This document shows, piece after piece, positions 13,373 through 25,100 of a stretch of 64,000 nt of DNA. The position numbers were made by a program, and so were the translations under genes. The DNA is from Henricia sp. BOLD:AAB3569 (taxonomy: Eukaryota; Echinodermata; Asteroidea; Spinulosida; Echinasteridae), in assembly GCA_037783545.1 (NCBI GenBank), contig JBBELK010001109.1:58283-122282 (forward strand), read 5' to 3'. The notes below the pieces were generated by a model. It was not told the origin of the DNA. It was given only the letters and a program-made list of their open reading frames with translations, and did no database searches. Every line of letters starts with the position of its first letter. Within the stretch, counting starts at the first letter, position 1.

Positions 13373-16300
13373 TTGTTTGGGACGGGAATTTGGTCAAAGT
13401 GTGGTCCAAACGTCGGCAAATTTGGAAGTCAAGAAATTTCCCGACGAACTTCAAATTTTGCATGCTCCAAACAGTATATATTCCGCACTTGTCCTGAACA
13501 ATTGACAGACTTTCGCCGGGAAATGGCCGAGAAATTTCAGAGTTTAGGGAAAACTGGGCTCGGGCTTCCTGCCTGCTCTGCAGACCGTGGCTGTCCGTGT
13601 ACTTCTGATCACTCGTGCGCATGCTCAGTCTTGTTTGGGACGGGAATTTGGTCAAAGTGTGGTCCAAACGTCGGCAAATTTGGAAGTCAAGAAATTTCAC
13701 GACGAACTTCAAATTTTGCATGCTCCAAACAGTCTATATTCCGCACTTGTCCTGAAAAATTCACAGACTTTCGCCGGGAAATGGCCGAGAAATTTCAGAG
13801 TTTAGGGAAAACTGGGCTCGGGCTTCCTGCCTGCTCTCCAGACCGTGGCTGTCCGTGTACTCCTGATCACTCGTGCGCATGCTCAGTCTTGTTTGGGACG
13901 GGAATTTGGTCAAAGTGTGGTCCAAACGTCGGCAAATTCGGAAGTCAAGAAATTTCCCGACGAACTTCAAATTTTGCATGCTCCAAACAGTCTATATTCC
14001 GCACTTGTCCTGAACAATTGACAGACTTTCGCCGGGAAATGGCCGAGAAATTTCAGAGTTTAGGGAAAACTGGGCTCGGGCTTCCTGCCTGCTCTGCAGA
14101 CCGTGGCTGTCCGTGTACTCCTGATCACTCGTGCGCATGCTCAGTCTTGTTTGGGACGGGAATTTGGTCAAAGTGTGGTCCAAACGTCGGCAAATTTGGA
14201 AGTCAAGAAATTTCCCGACGAACTTCAAATTTTGCATGCTCCAAACAGTCTATATTCCGCACTTGTCCTAAACAATTGACAGACTTTCGCCGGGAAATGG
14301 CCGAGAAATTTCAGAGTTTAGGGAAAACTGGGCTCGGGCTTCCTGCCTGCTCTGCAGACCGTGGCTGTCCGTGTACTCCTGATCACTCGTGCGCATGCTC
14401 AGTCTTGTTTGGGACGGGAATTTGGTCAAAGTGTGGTCCAAACGTCGGCAAATTTGGAAGTCAAGAAATTTCCCGACGAACTTCAAATTTTGCATGCTCC
14501 AAACAGTCTATATTTTGCACTTGTCCTGAAAAATTGACAGACTTTCGCCGGGAAATGGCCGAGAAATTTCAGAGTTTAGGGAAAACTGGGCTCGGGCTTC
14601 CTGCCTGCTCTGCAGACCGTGGCTGGCCGTGTACTCCTGATCACTCGTGCGCATGCTCAGTCTTGTTTGGGACGGGAATTTGGTCAAAGTGTGGTCCAAA
14701 CGTCGGCAAATTTGGAAGTCAAGAAATTTCCCTACCAACTTTAAATTTTGCATGCTCCAAACAGTCTATATTCCGCACTTCTCCTGAAAAATTGACAGAC
14801 TTTCGCCGGGAAATGGCCGAGAAATTTCAGAGTTTAGGGAAAACTGGGCTCGGGCTTCCTGCCTGCTCTGCAGACCGTGGCTGGCCGTGTACTCCTGATC
14901 ACTCGTGCGCATGCTCAGTCTTGTTTGGGACGGGAATTTGGTCAAAGTGTGGTCCAAACGTCGGCAAATTTGGAAGTCAAGAAATTTCCCTACCAACTTT
15001 AAATTTTGCATGCTACAAACAGTCTATATTCCGCACTTGTCCTAAAAAATTGACAAACTTTCGCCGGGAAATGGCCGAGAAATTTCAGAGTTTAGGGAAA
15101 ACTGGGCTCGGGCTTCCTGCCTGATCTGCAGACCGTGGCTGTCCGTGTACTCATGATCACTCGTGCGCATGCTCAGTCTTGTTTGGGACGGGAATTTGGT
15201 CAAAGTGTGGTCCAAACGTCGGCAAATTTGGAAGTCAATAAATTTCCCGACGAACTTCAAATTTTGCATGCTCCAAACAGTATATATTCCGCACTTGTCC
15301 TGAACAATTGACAGACTTTCGCCGGGAAATGGCCGATAAATTTCAGAGTTTAGGGAAAACTGGGCTCGGGCTTCCTGCCTGCTCTGCAGACCGTGGCTGT
15401 CCGTGTACTTATGATCACTCGTGCGCATGCTCAGTCTTGTTTGGGACGGGAATTTGGTCAAAGTGTGGTCCAAACGTCGGCAAATTTGGAAGTCAAGAAA
15501 TTTCACGACGAACTTCAAATTTTGCATGCTCCAAACAGTCTATATTCCGCACTTGTCCTGAAAAATTCACAGACTTTCGCCGGGAAATGGCCGAGAAATT
15601 TCAGAGTTTAGGGAAAACTGGGCTCGGGCTTCCTGCCTGCTCTCCAGACCGTGGCTGTCCGTGTACTCCTGATCACTCGTGCGCATGCTCAGTCTTGTTT
15701 GGGACGGGAATTTGGTCAAAGTGTGGTCCAAACGTCGGCAAATTCGGAAGTCAAGAAATTTCCCGACGAACTTCAAATTTTGCATGCTCCAAACAGTCTA
15801 TATTCCGCACTTGTCCTGAACAATTGACAGACTTTCGCCGGGAAATGGCCGAGAAATTTCAGAGTTTAGGGAAAACTGGGCTCGGGCTTCCTGCCTGCTC
15901 TGCAGACCGTGGCTGTCCGTGTACTCCTGATCACTCGTGCGCATGCTCAGTCTTGTTTGGGACGGGAATTTGGTCAAAGTGTGGTCCAAACGTCGGCAAA
16001 TTTGGAAGTCAAGAAATTTCCCGACGAACTTCAAATTTTGCATGCTCCAAACAGTCTATATTCCGCACTTGTCCTGAACAATTGACAGACTTTCGCCGGG
16101 AAATGGCCGAGAAATTTCAGAGTTTAGGGAAAACTGGGCTCGGGCTTCCTGCCTGCTCTGCAGACCGTGGCTGTCCGTGTACTCCTGATCACTCGTGCGC
16201 ATGCTCAGTCTTGTTTGGGACGGGAATTTGGTCAAAGTGTGGTCCAAACGTCGGCAAATTTGGAAGTCAAGAAATTTCCCGACGAACTTCAAATTTTGCA

Positions 16301-19300
16301 TGCTCCAAACAGTCTATATTCCGCACTTGTCCTGAAAAATTGACAGACTTTCGCCGGGAAATGGCCGAGAAATTTCAGAGTTTAGGGAAAACTGGGCTCG
16401 GGCTTCCTGCCTGCTATGCAGACCGTGGCTGGCCGTGTACTCCTTATCACTCGTGCGCATGCTCAGTCTTGTTTGGGACGGGAATTTGGTCAAAGTGTGG
16501 TCCAAACGTCGGCAAATTTGGAAGTCAAGAAATTTCCCTACCAACTTTAAATTTTGCATGCTACAAACAGTCTATATTCCGCACTTGTCCTAAAAAATTG
16601 ACAAACTTTCGCCGGGAAATGGCCGAGAAATTTCAGAGTTTAGGGAAAACTGGGCTCGGGCTTCCTGCCTGATCTGCAGACCGTGGCTGTCCGTGTACTC
16701 ATGATCACTCGTGCGCATGCTCAGTCTTGTTTGGGACGGGAATTTGGTCAAAGTGTGGTCCAAACGTCGGCAAATTTGGAAGTCAAGAAATTTCCCGACG
16801 AACTTCAAATTTTGCATGCTCCAAACAGTATATATTCCGCACTTGTCCTGAACAATTGACAGACTTTCGCCGGGAAATGGCCGAGAAATTTCAGAGTTTA
16901 GGGAAAACTGGGCTCGGGCTTCCTGCCTGCTCTGCAGACCGTGGCTGTCCGTGTACTTCTGATCACTCGTGCGCATGCTCAGTCTTGTTTGGGACGGGAA
17001 TTTGGTCAAAGTGTGGTCCAAACGTCGGCAAATTTGGAAGTCAAGAAATTTCACGACGAACGTCAAATTTTGCATGCTCCAAACAGTCTATATTCCGCAC
17101 TTGTCCTGAACAATTGACAGACTTTCGCCGGGAAATGGCCGAGAAATTTCAGAGTTTAGGGAAAACTGGGCTCGGGCTTCCTGCCTGCTCTGCAGACCGT
17201 GGCTGTCCGTGTACTCCTGATCACTCGTGCGCATGCTCAGTCTTGTTTGGGACGGGAATTTGGTCAAAGTGTGGTCCAAACGTCGGCAAATTTGGAAGTC
17301 AAGAAATTTCCCGACGAACTTCAAATTTTGCATGCTCCAAACAGTCTATATTCCGCACTTGTCCTGAAAAATTGACAGACTTTCGCCGGGAAATGGCCGA
17401 GAAATTTCAGAGTTTAGGGAAAACTGGGCTCGGGCTTCCTGCCTGCTATGCAGACCGTGGCTGGCCGTGTACTCCTTATCACTCGTGCGCATGCTCAGTC
17501 TTGTTTGGGACGGGAATTTGGTCAAAGTGTGGTCCAAACGTCGGCAAATTTGGAAGTCAAGAAATTTCCCTACCAACTTTAAATTTTGCATGCTACAAAC
17601 AGTCTATATTCCGCACTTGTCCTAAAAAATTGACAAACTTTCGCCGGGAAATGGCCGAGAAATTTCAGAGTTTAGGGAAAACTGGGCTCGGGCTTCCTGC
17701 CTGATCTGCAGACCGTGGCTGTCCGTGTACTCATGATCACTCGTGCGCATGCTCAGTCTTGTTTGGGACGGGAATTTGGTCAAAGTGTGGTCCAAACGTC
17801 GGCAAATTTGGAAGTCAAGAAATTTCCCGACGAACTTCAAATTTTGCATGCTCCAAACAGTATATATTCCGCACTTGTCCTGAACAATTGACAGACTTTC
17901 GCCGGGAAATGGCCGAGAAATTTCAGAGTTTAGGGAAAACTGGGCTCGGGCTTCCTGCCTGCTCTGCAGACCGTGGCTGTCCGTGTACTTCTGATCACTC
18001 GTGCGCATGCTCAGTCTTGTTTGGGACGGGAATTTGGTCAAAGTGTGGTCCAAACGTCGGCAAATTTGGAAGTCAAGAAATTTCACGACGAACTTCAAAT
18101 TTTGCATGCTCCAAACAGTCTATATTCCGCACTTGTCCTGAAAAATTCACAGACTTTCGCCGGGAAATGACCGAGAAATTTCAGAGTTTAGGGAAAACTG
18201 GGCTCGGGCTTCCTGCCTGCTCTCCAGACCGTGGCTGTCCGTGTACTCCTGATCACTCGTGCGCATGCTCAGTCTTGTTTGGGACGGGAATTTGGTCAAA
18301 GTGTGGTCCAAACGTCGGCAAATTCGGAAGTCAAGAAATTTCCCGACGAACTTCAAATTTTGCATGCTCCAAACAGTCTATATTCCGCACTTGTCCTGAA
18401 CAATTGACAGACTTTCGCCGGGAAATGGCCGAGAAATTTCAGAGTTTAGGGAAAACTGGGCTCGGGCTTCCTGCCTGCTCTGCAGACCGTGGCTGTCCGT
18501 GTACTCCTGATCACTCGTGCGCATGCTCAGTCTTGTTTGGGACGGGAATTTGGTCAAAGTGTGGTCCAAACGTCGGCAAATTTGGAAGTCAAGAAATTTC
18601 CCGACGAACTTCAAATTTTGCATGCTCCAAACAGTCTATATTCCGCACTTGTCCTGAAAAATTCACAGACTTTCGCCAGGAAATGGCCGAGAAATTTCAG
18701 AGTTTAGGGAAAACTGGGCTCGGGCTTCCTGCCTGCTCTGCAGACCGTGGCTGTCCGTGTACTCCTGATCACTCGTGCGCATGCTCAGTCTTGTTTGGGA
18801 CGGGAATTTGGTCAAAGTGTGGTCCAAACGTCGGCAAATTTGGAAGTCAAGAAATTTCCCGACGAACTTCAAATTTTGCATGCTCCAAACAGTCTATATT
18901 CCGCACTTGTCCTGAACAATTGACAGACTTTCGCCGGGAAATGGCCGAGAAATTTCAGAGTTTAGGGAAAACTGGGCTCGGGCTTCCTGCCTGCTCTGCA
19001 GACCGTGGCTGTCCGTGTACTCCTGATCACTCGTGCGCATGCTCAGTCTTGTTTGGGACGGGAATTTGGTCAAAGTGTGGTCCAAACGTCGGCAAATTTG
19101 GAAGTCAAGAAATTTCACGACGAACTTCAAATTTTGCATGCTCCAAACAGTCTATATTCCGCACTTGTCCTAAAAAATTGACAAACTTTCGCCGGGAAAT
19201 GGCCGAGAAATTTCAGAGTTTAGGGAAAACTGGGCTCGGGCTTCCTGCCTGATCTGCAGACCGTGGCTGTCCGTGTACTCATGATCACTCGTGCGCATGC

Positions 19301-22300
19301 TCAGTCTTGTTTGGGACGGGAATTTGGTCAAAGTGTGGTCCAAACGTCGGCAAATTTGGAAGTCAAGAAATTTCCCGACGAACTTCAAATTTTGCATGCT
19401 CCAAACAGTATATATTCCGCACTTGTCCTGAACAATTGACAGACTTTCGCCGGGAAATGGCCGAGAAATTTCAGAGTTTAGGGAAAACTGGGCTCGGGCT
19501 TCCTGCCTGCTCTGCAGACCGTGGCTGTCCGTGTACTTCTGATCACTCGTGCGCATGCTCAGTCTTGTTTGGGACGGGAATTTGGTCAAAGTGTGGTCCA
19601 AACGTCGGCAAATTTGGAAGTCAAGAAATTTCACGACGAACTTCAAATTTTGCATGCTCCAAACAGTCTATATTCCGCACTTGTCCTGAAAAATTCACAG
19701 ACTTTCGCCGGGAAATGGCCGAGAAATTTCAGAGTTTAGGGAAAACTGGGCTCGGGCTTCCTGCCTGCTCTCCAGACCGTGGCTGTCCGTGTACTCCTGA
19801 TCACTCGTGCGCATGCTCAGTCTTGTTTGGGACGGGAATTTGGTCAAAGTGTGGTCCAAACGTCGGCAAATTCGGAAGTCAAGAAATTTCCCGACGAACT
19901 TCAAATTTTGCATGCTCCAAACAGTCTATATTCCGCACTTGTCCTGAACAATTGACAGACTTTCGCCGGGAAATGGCCGAGAAATTTCAGAGTTTAGGGA
20001 AAACTGGGCTCGGGCTTCCTGCCTGCTCTGCAGACCGTGGCTGTCCGTGTACTCCTGATCACTCGTGCGCATGCTCAGTCTTGTTTGGGACGGGAATTTG
20101 GTCAAAGTGTGGTCCAAACGTCGGCAAATTTGGAAGTCAAGAAATTTCCCGACGAACTTCAAATTTTGCATGCTCCAAACAGTCTATATTCCGCACTTGT
20201 CCTGAAAAATTCACAGACTTTCGCCAGAAAATGGCCGAGAAATTTCAGAGTTTAGGGAAAACTGGGCTCGGGCTTCCTGCCTGCTCTGCAGACCGTGGCT
20301 GTCCGTGTACTCCTGATCACTCGTGCGCATGCTCAGTCTTGTTTGGGACGGGAATTTGGTCAAAGTGTGGTCCAAACGTCGGCAAATTTGGAAGTCAAGA
20401 AATTTCCCGACGAACTTCAAATTTTGCATGCTCCAAACAGTCTATATTCCGCACTTGTCCTGAACAATTGACAGACTTTCGCCGGGAAATGGCCGAGAAA
20501 TTTCAGAGTTTAGGGAAAACTGGGCTCGGGCTTCCTGCCTGCTCTGCAGACCGTGGCTGTCCGTGTACTCCTGATCACTCGTGCGCATGCTCAGTCTTGT
20601 TTGGGACGGGAATTTGGTCAAAGTGTGGTCCAAACGTCGGCAAATTTGGAAGTCAAGAAATTTCACGACGAACTTCAAATTTTGCATGCTCCAAACAGTC
20701 TATATTCCGCACTTGTCCTAAAAAATTCACAGACTTTCGCCGGGAAATGGCCGAGAAATTTCAGAGTTTAGGGAAAACTGGGCTCGGGCTTCCTGCCTGC
20801 TCTCCAGACCGTGGCTGTCCGTGTACTCCTGATCACTCGTGCGCATGCTCAGTCTTGTTTGGGACGGGAATTTGGTCAAAGTGTGGTCCAAACGTCGGCA
20901 AATTCGGAAGTCAAGAAATTTCCCGACGAACTTCAAATTTTGCATGCTCCAAACATTCTATATTCCGCACTTGTCCTGAACAATTGACAGACTTTCGCCG
21001 GGAAATGGCCGAGAAATTTCAGAGTTTAGGGAAAACTGGGCTCGGGCTTCCTGCCTGCTCTGCAGACCGTGGCTGTCCGTGTACTCCTGATCACTCGTGC
21101 GCATGCTCAGTCTTGTTTGGGACGGGAATTTGGTCAAAGTGTGGTCCAAACGTCGGCAAATTTGGAAGTCAAGAAATTTCCCGACGAACTTCAAATTTTG
21201 CATGCTCCAAACAGTCTATATTCCGCACTTGTCCTGAACAATTGACAGACTTTCGCCAGGAAATGGCCGAGAAATTTCAGAGTTTAGGGAAAACTGGGCT
21301 CGGGCTTCCTGCCTGCTCTGCAGACCGTGGCTGTCCGTGTACTCCTGATCACTCGTGCGCATGCTCAGTCTTGTTTGGGACGGGAATTTGGTCAAAGTGT
21401 GGTCCAAACGTCGGCAAATTTGGAAGTCAAGAAATTTCCCGACGAACTTCAAATTTTGCATGCTCCAAACAGTCTATATTCCGCACTTGTCCTGAAAAAT
21501 TCACAGACTTTCGCCGGGAAATGGCCGAGAAATTTCAGAGTTTAGGGAAAACTGGGCTCGGGCTTCCTGCCTGCTCTGCAGACCGTGGCTGTCCGTGTAC
21601 TCTTGATCACTCGTGCGCATGCTCAGTCTTGTTTGGGACGGGAATTTGGTCAAAGTGTGGTCCAAACGTCGGCAAATTCGGAAGTCAAGAAATTTCCCGA
21701 CGAACTTCAAATTTTGCATGCTCCAAACAGTCTATATTCCGCACTTGTCCTGAACAATTGACAGACTTTCGCCGGGAAATGGCCGAGAAATTTCAGAGTT
21801 TAGGGAAAACTGGGCTCGGGCTTCCTGCCTGCTCTGCAGACCGTGGCTGGCCGTGTACTCCTGATCACTCGTGCGCATGCTCAGTCTTGTTTGGGACGGG
21901 AATTTGGTCAAAGTGTGGTCCAAACGTCGGCAAATTGGGAAGTCAAGAAATTTCCCTACCAACTTCAAATTTTGCATGCTACAAACAGTCTATATTCCGC
22001 ACTTGTCCTGAACAATTGACAGACTTTCGCCAGGAAATGGCCGAGAAATTTCAGAGTTTAGGGAAAACTGGGCTCGGACTTCCTGCCTGCTCTGCAGACC
22101 GTGGCTGTCCGTGTACTCCTGATCACTCGTGCGCATGCTCAGTCTTGTTTGGGACGGGAATTTGGTCAAAGTGTGGTCCAAACGTCGGCAAATTTGGAAG
22201 TCAAGAAATTTCCCGACGAACTTCAAATTTTGCATGCTCCAAACAGTCTATATTCCGCACTTGTCCTGAAAAATTCACAGACTTTCGCCGGGAAATGGCC

Positions 22301-23050
22301 GAGAAATTTCAGAGTTTAGGGAAAACTGGGCTCGGGCTTCCTGCCTGCTCTGCAGACCGTGGCTGTCCGTGTACTCTTGATCACTCGTGCGCATGCTCAG
22401 TCTTGTTTGGGACGGGAATTTGGTCAAAGTGTGGTCCAAACGTCGGCAAATTCGGAAGTCAAGAAATTTCCCGACGAACTTCAAATTTTGCATGCTCCAA
22501 ACAGTCTATATTCCGCACTTGTCCTGAACAATTGACAGACTTTCGCCGGGAAATGGCCGAGAAATTTCAGAGTTTAGGGAAAACTGGGCTCGGGCTTCCT
22601 GCCTGCTCTGCAGACCGTGGCTGGCCGTGTACTCCTGATCACTCGTGCGTATGCTCAGTCTTGTTTGGGACGGGAATTTGGTCAAAGTGTGGTCCAAACG
22701 TCGGCAAATTTGGAAGTCAAGAAATTTCCCTACCAACTTCAAATTTTGCATGCTACAAACAGTCTATATTCCGCACTTGTCCTAAGAAATTGACAAACTT
22801 TCGCCGGGAAATGGCCGAGAAATTTCAGAGTTTAGGGAAAACTGGGCTCGGGCTTCCTGCCTGATCTGCAGACCGTGGCTGTCCGTGTACTCATGATCAC
22901 TCGTGCGCATGCTCAGTCTTGTTTGGGACGGGAATTTGGTCAAAGTGTGGTCCAAACGTCGGCAAATTTGAAGTCAAGAAATTTCCCGACGAACTTCAAA
23001 TTTTGCATGCTCCAAACAGTATATATTCCGCACTTGTCCTGAACAATTGA
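13373..23050 (+). repeat. Higher-order repeat zone marked by cagtatatattcc monomers
   Basis: A monomer carrying cagtatatattcc instead of cagtctatattcc occurs near 13472, 15278, 16826, 17858, 19406 and 23017. The gaps are 1806, 1548, 1032, 1548 and 3611 bp, which is 7, 6, 4, 6 and 14 monomers (the last one base short because of the deletion near 22970). Each marker monomer follows one with gcctgatctgcag and tactcatgatcac, which ends the preceding open frame. In most units a tttccctaccaactt...gctacaaac monomer comes just before that. The zone is a family of higher-order units that have gained or lost whole monomers. Confidence 0.75.
19307..22864 (+). other. Longest satellite open frame (1185 codons), probably not a gene
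   Basis: Nearly fourteen satellite A monomers are read in one frame without a stop. Each 86-residue period is cysteine-rich, with eight cysteines in the commonest variant, including a CxC near the end of the period. The frame opens on TTG; the first in-frame ATG lies in the gggaaATGgcc segment that recurs once per monomer. It closes at the TGA of gcctgatct. There is no promoter, intron pattern, signal peptide or unique flank. Two other frames are also nearly open per monomer (72 codons on plus, about 81 on minus), so openness may just reflect composition. Most polymorphic sites change the residue in this frame, and the length changes seen in the array are single bases. It is listed because of its size, not as a supported coding gene. 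Confidence 0.3.
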
Positions 23051-23949
23051 CAGACTTTCGCCGGGAAATGGCCGAGAAATTTCAGAGTTTAGGGAAAACT
23101 GGGCTCGGGCTTCCTGCCTGCTCTGCAGACCGTGGCTGTCCGTGTACTTCTGATAACTCGTGCGCATGCTCAGTCTTGTTTGGGACGAGAATTTGGTCAA
23201 AGTGTGGTCCAAACGTCGGCAAATTTGGAAGTCAAGAAATTTCACGACGAACTTCAAATTTTGCATGCTCCAAACAGTCTATATTCCGCACTTGTCCTGA
23301 AAAATTCACAGACTTTCGCCGGGAAATGGCCGAGAAATTTCAGAGTTTAGGGAAAACTGGGCTCGGGCTTCCTGCCTGCTCTCCAGACCGTGGGTGTCCG
23401 TGTACTCCTGATCACTCGTGCGCATGCTCAGTCTTGTTTGGGACGGGAATTTGGTCAAAGTGTGGTCCAAACGTCGGCAAATTTGGAAGTCAAGAAATTT
23501 CCCGACGAACTTCAAATTTTGCATGCTCCAAACAGTCTATATTCCGCACTTGTCCTGAAAAATTCACAGACTTTCGCCAGGAAATGGCCGAGAAATTTCA
23601 GAGTTTAGGGAAAACTGGGCTCGGGCTTCCTGCCTGATCTGCAGACCGTGGCTGTCCGTGTACTCCTGATCACTCGTGCGCATGCTCAGTCTTGTTTGGG
23701 ACGGGAATTTGGTCAAAGTGTGGTCCAAACGTCGGCAAATTTGGAAGTCAAGAAATTTCCCTACCAACTTCAAATTTTGCATGCTACAAACAGTCTATAT
23801 TCCGCACTTGTCCTAAAAAATTTACAAACTTTCGCCGGGAAATGGCCGAGAAATTTCAGAGTTTAGGGAAAACTGGGCTCGGGCTTCCTGCCTGATCTGC
23901 AGACCGTGGCTGTCCGTGTACTCATAATCACTCGTGCGCATGCTCAGTC

Positions 23950-25100
23950 TTGTTTGGGACGGGAATTTGGTCAAAGTGTGGTCCAAACGTCGGCAAATTT
24001 GGAAGTCAAGAAATTTCCCGACGAACTTCAAATTTTGCATGCTCCAAACAGTCTATATTCCGCACTTGTCCTGAACAATTGACAGACTTTCGCCGGGAAA
24101 TGGCCGAGAAATTTCAGAGTTTAGGGAAAACTGGGCTCGGGCTTCCTGCCTGCTCTGCAGACCGTGGCTGTCCGTGTACTCCTGATCACTCGTGCGCATG
24201 CTCAGTCTTGTTTGGGACGGGAATTTGGTCAAAGTGTGGTCCAAACGTCGGCAAATTTGGAAGTCAAGAAATTTCCCGACGAACTTCAAATTTTGCATGC
24301 TCCAAACAGTCTATATTCCGCACTTGTCCTGAAAAATTCACAGACTTTCGCCAGGAAATGGCCGAGAAATTTCAGAGTTTAGGGAAAACTGGGCTCGGGC
24401 TTCCTGCCTGCTCTGCAGACCGTGGCTGTCCGTGTACTCCTGATCACTCGTGCGCATGCTCAGTCTTGTTTGGGACGGGAATTTGGTCAAAGTGTGGTCC
24501 AAACGTCGGCAAATTTGGAAGTCAAGAAATTTCCCGACGAACTTCAAATTTTGCATGCTCCAAACAGTCTATATTCCGCACTTGTCCTGAACAATTGACA
24601 GACTTTCGCCGGGAAATGGCCGAGAAATTTCAGAGTTTAGGGAAAACTGGGCTCGGGCTTCCTGCCTGCTCTGCAGACCGTGGCTGTCCGTGTACTCCTG
24701 ATCACTCGTGCGCATGCTCAGTCTTGTTTGGGACGGGAATTTGGTCAAAGTGTGGTCCAAACGTCGGCAAATTTGGAAGTCAAGAAATTTCCCGACGAAC
24801 TTCAAATTTTGCATGCTCCAAACAGTCTATATTCCGCACTTGTCCTGAAAAATTCACAGACTTTCGCCAGGAAATGGCCGAGAAATTTCAGAGTTTAGGG
24901 AAAACTGGGCTCGGGCTTCCTGCCTGCTCTGCAGACCGTGGCTGTCCGTGTACTCCTGATCACTCGTGCGCATGCTCAGTCTTGTTTGGGACGGGAATTT
25001 GGTCAAAGTGTGGTCCAAACGTCGGCAAATTTGGAAATCAAGAAATTTCCCGACGAACTTCAAATTTTGCATGCTCCAAACAGTCTATATTCCGCACTTG
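23950..25100 (+). repeat. Dimeric (516-bp) higher-order repeat, first zone
   Basis: Two monomer types alternate here. One has gaacaattgacagactttcgccggg, the other gaaaaattcacagactttcgccagg. Matching landmarks repeat at 516 bp, for example near 24053 and 24569. This is a simple ABAB organisation, unlike the 4-14-monomer units to the left. Confidence 0.7.
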
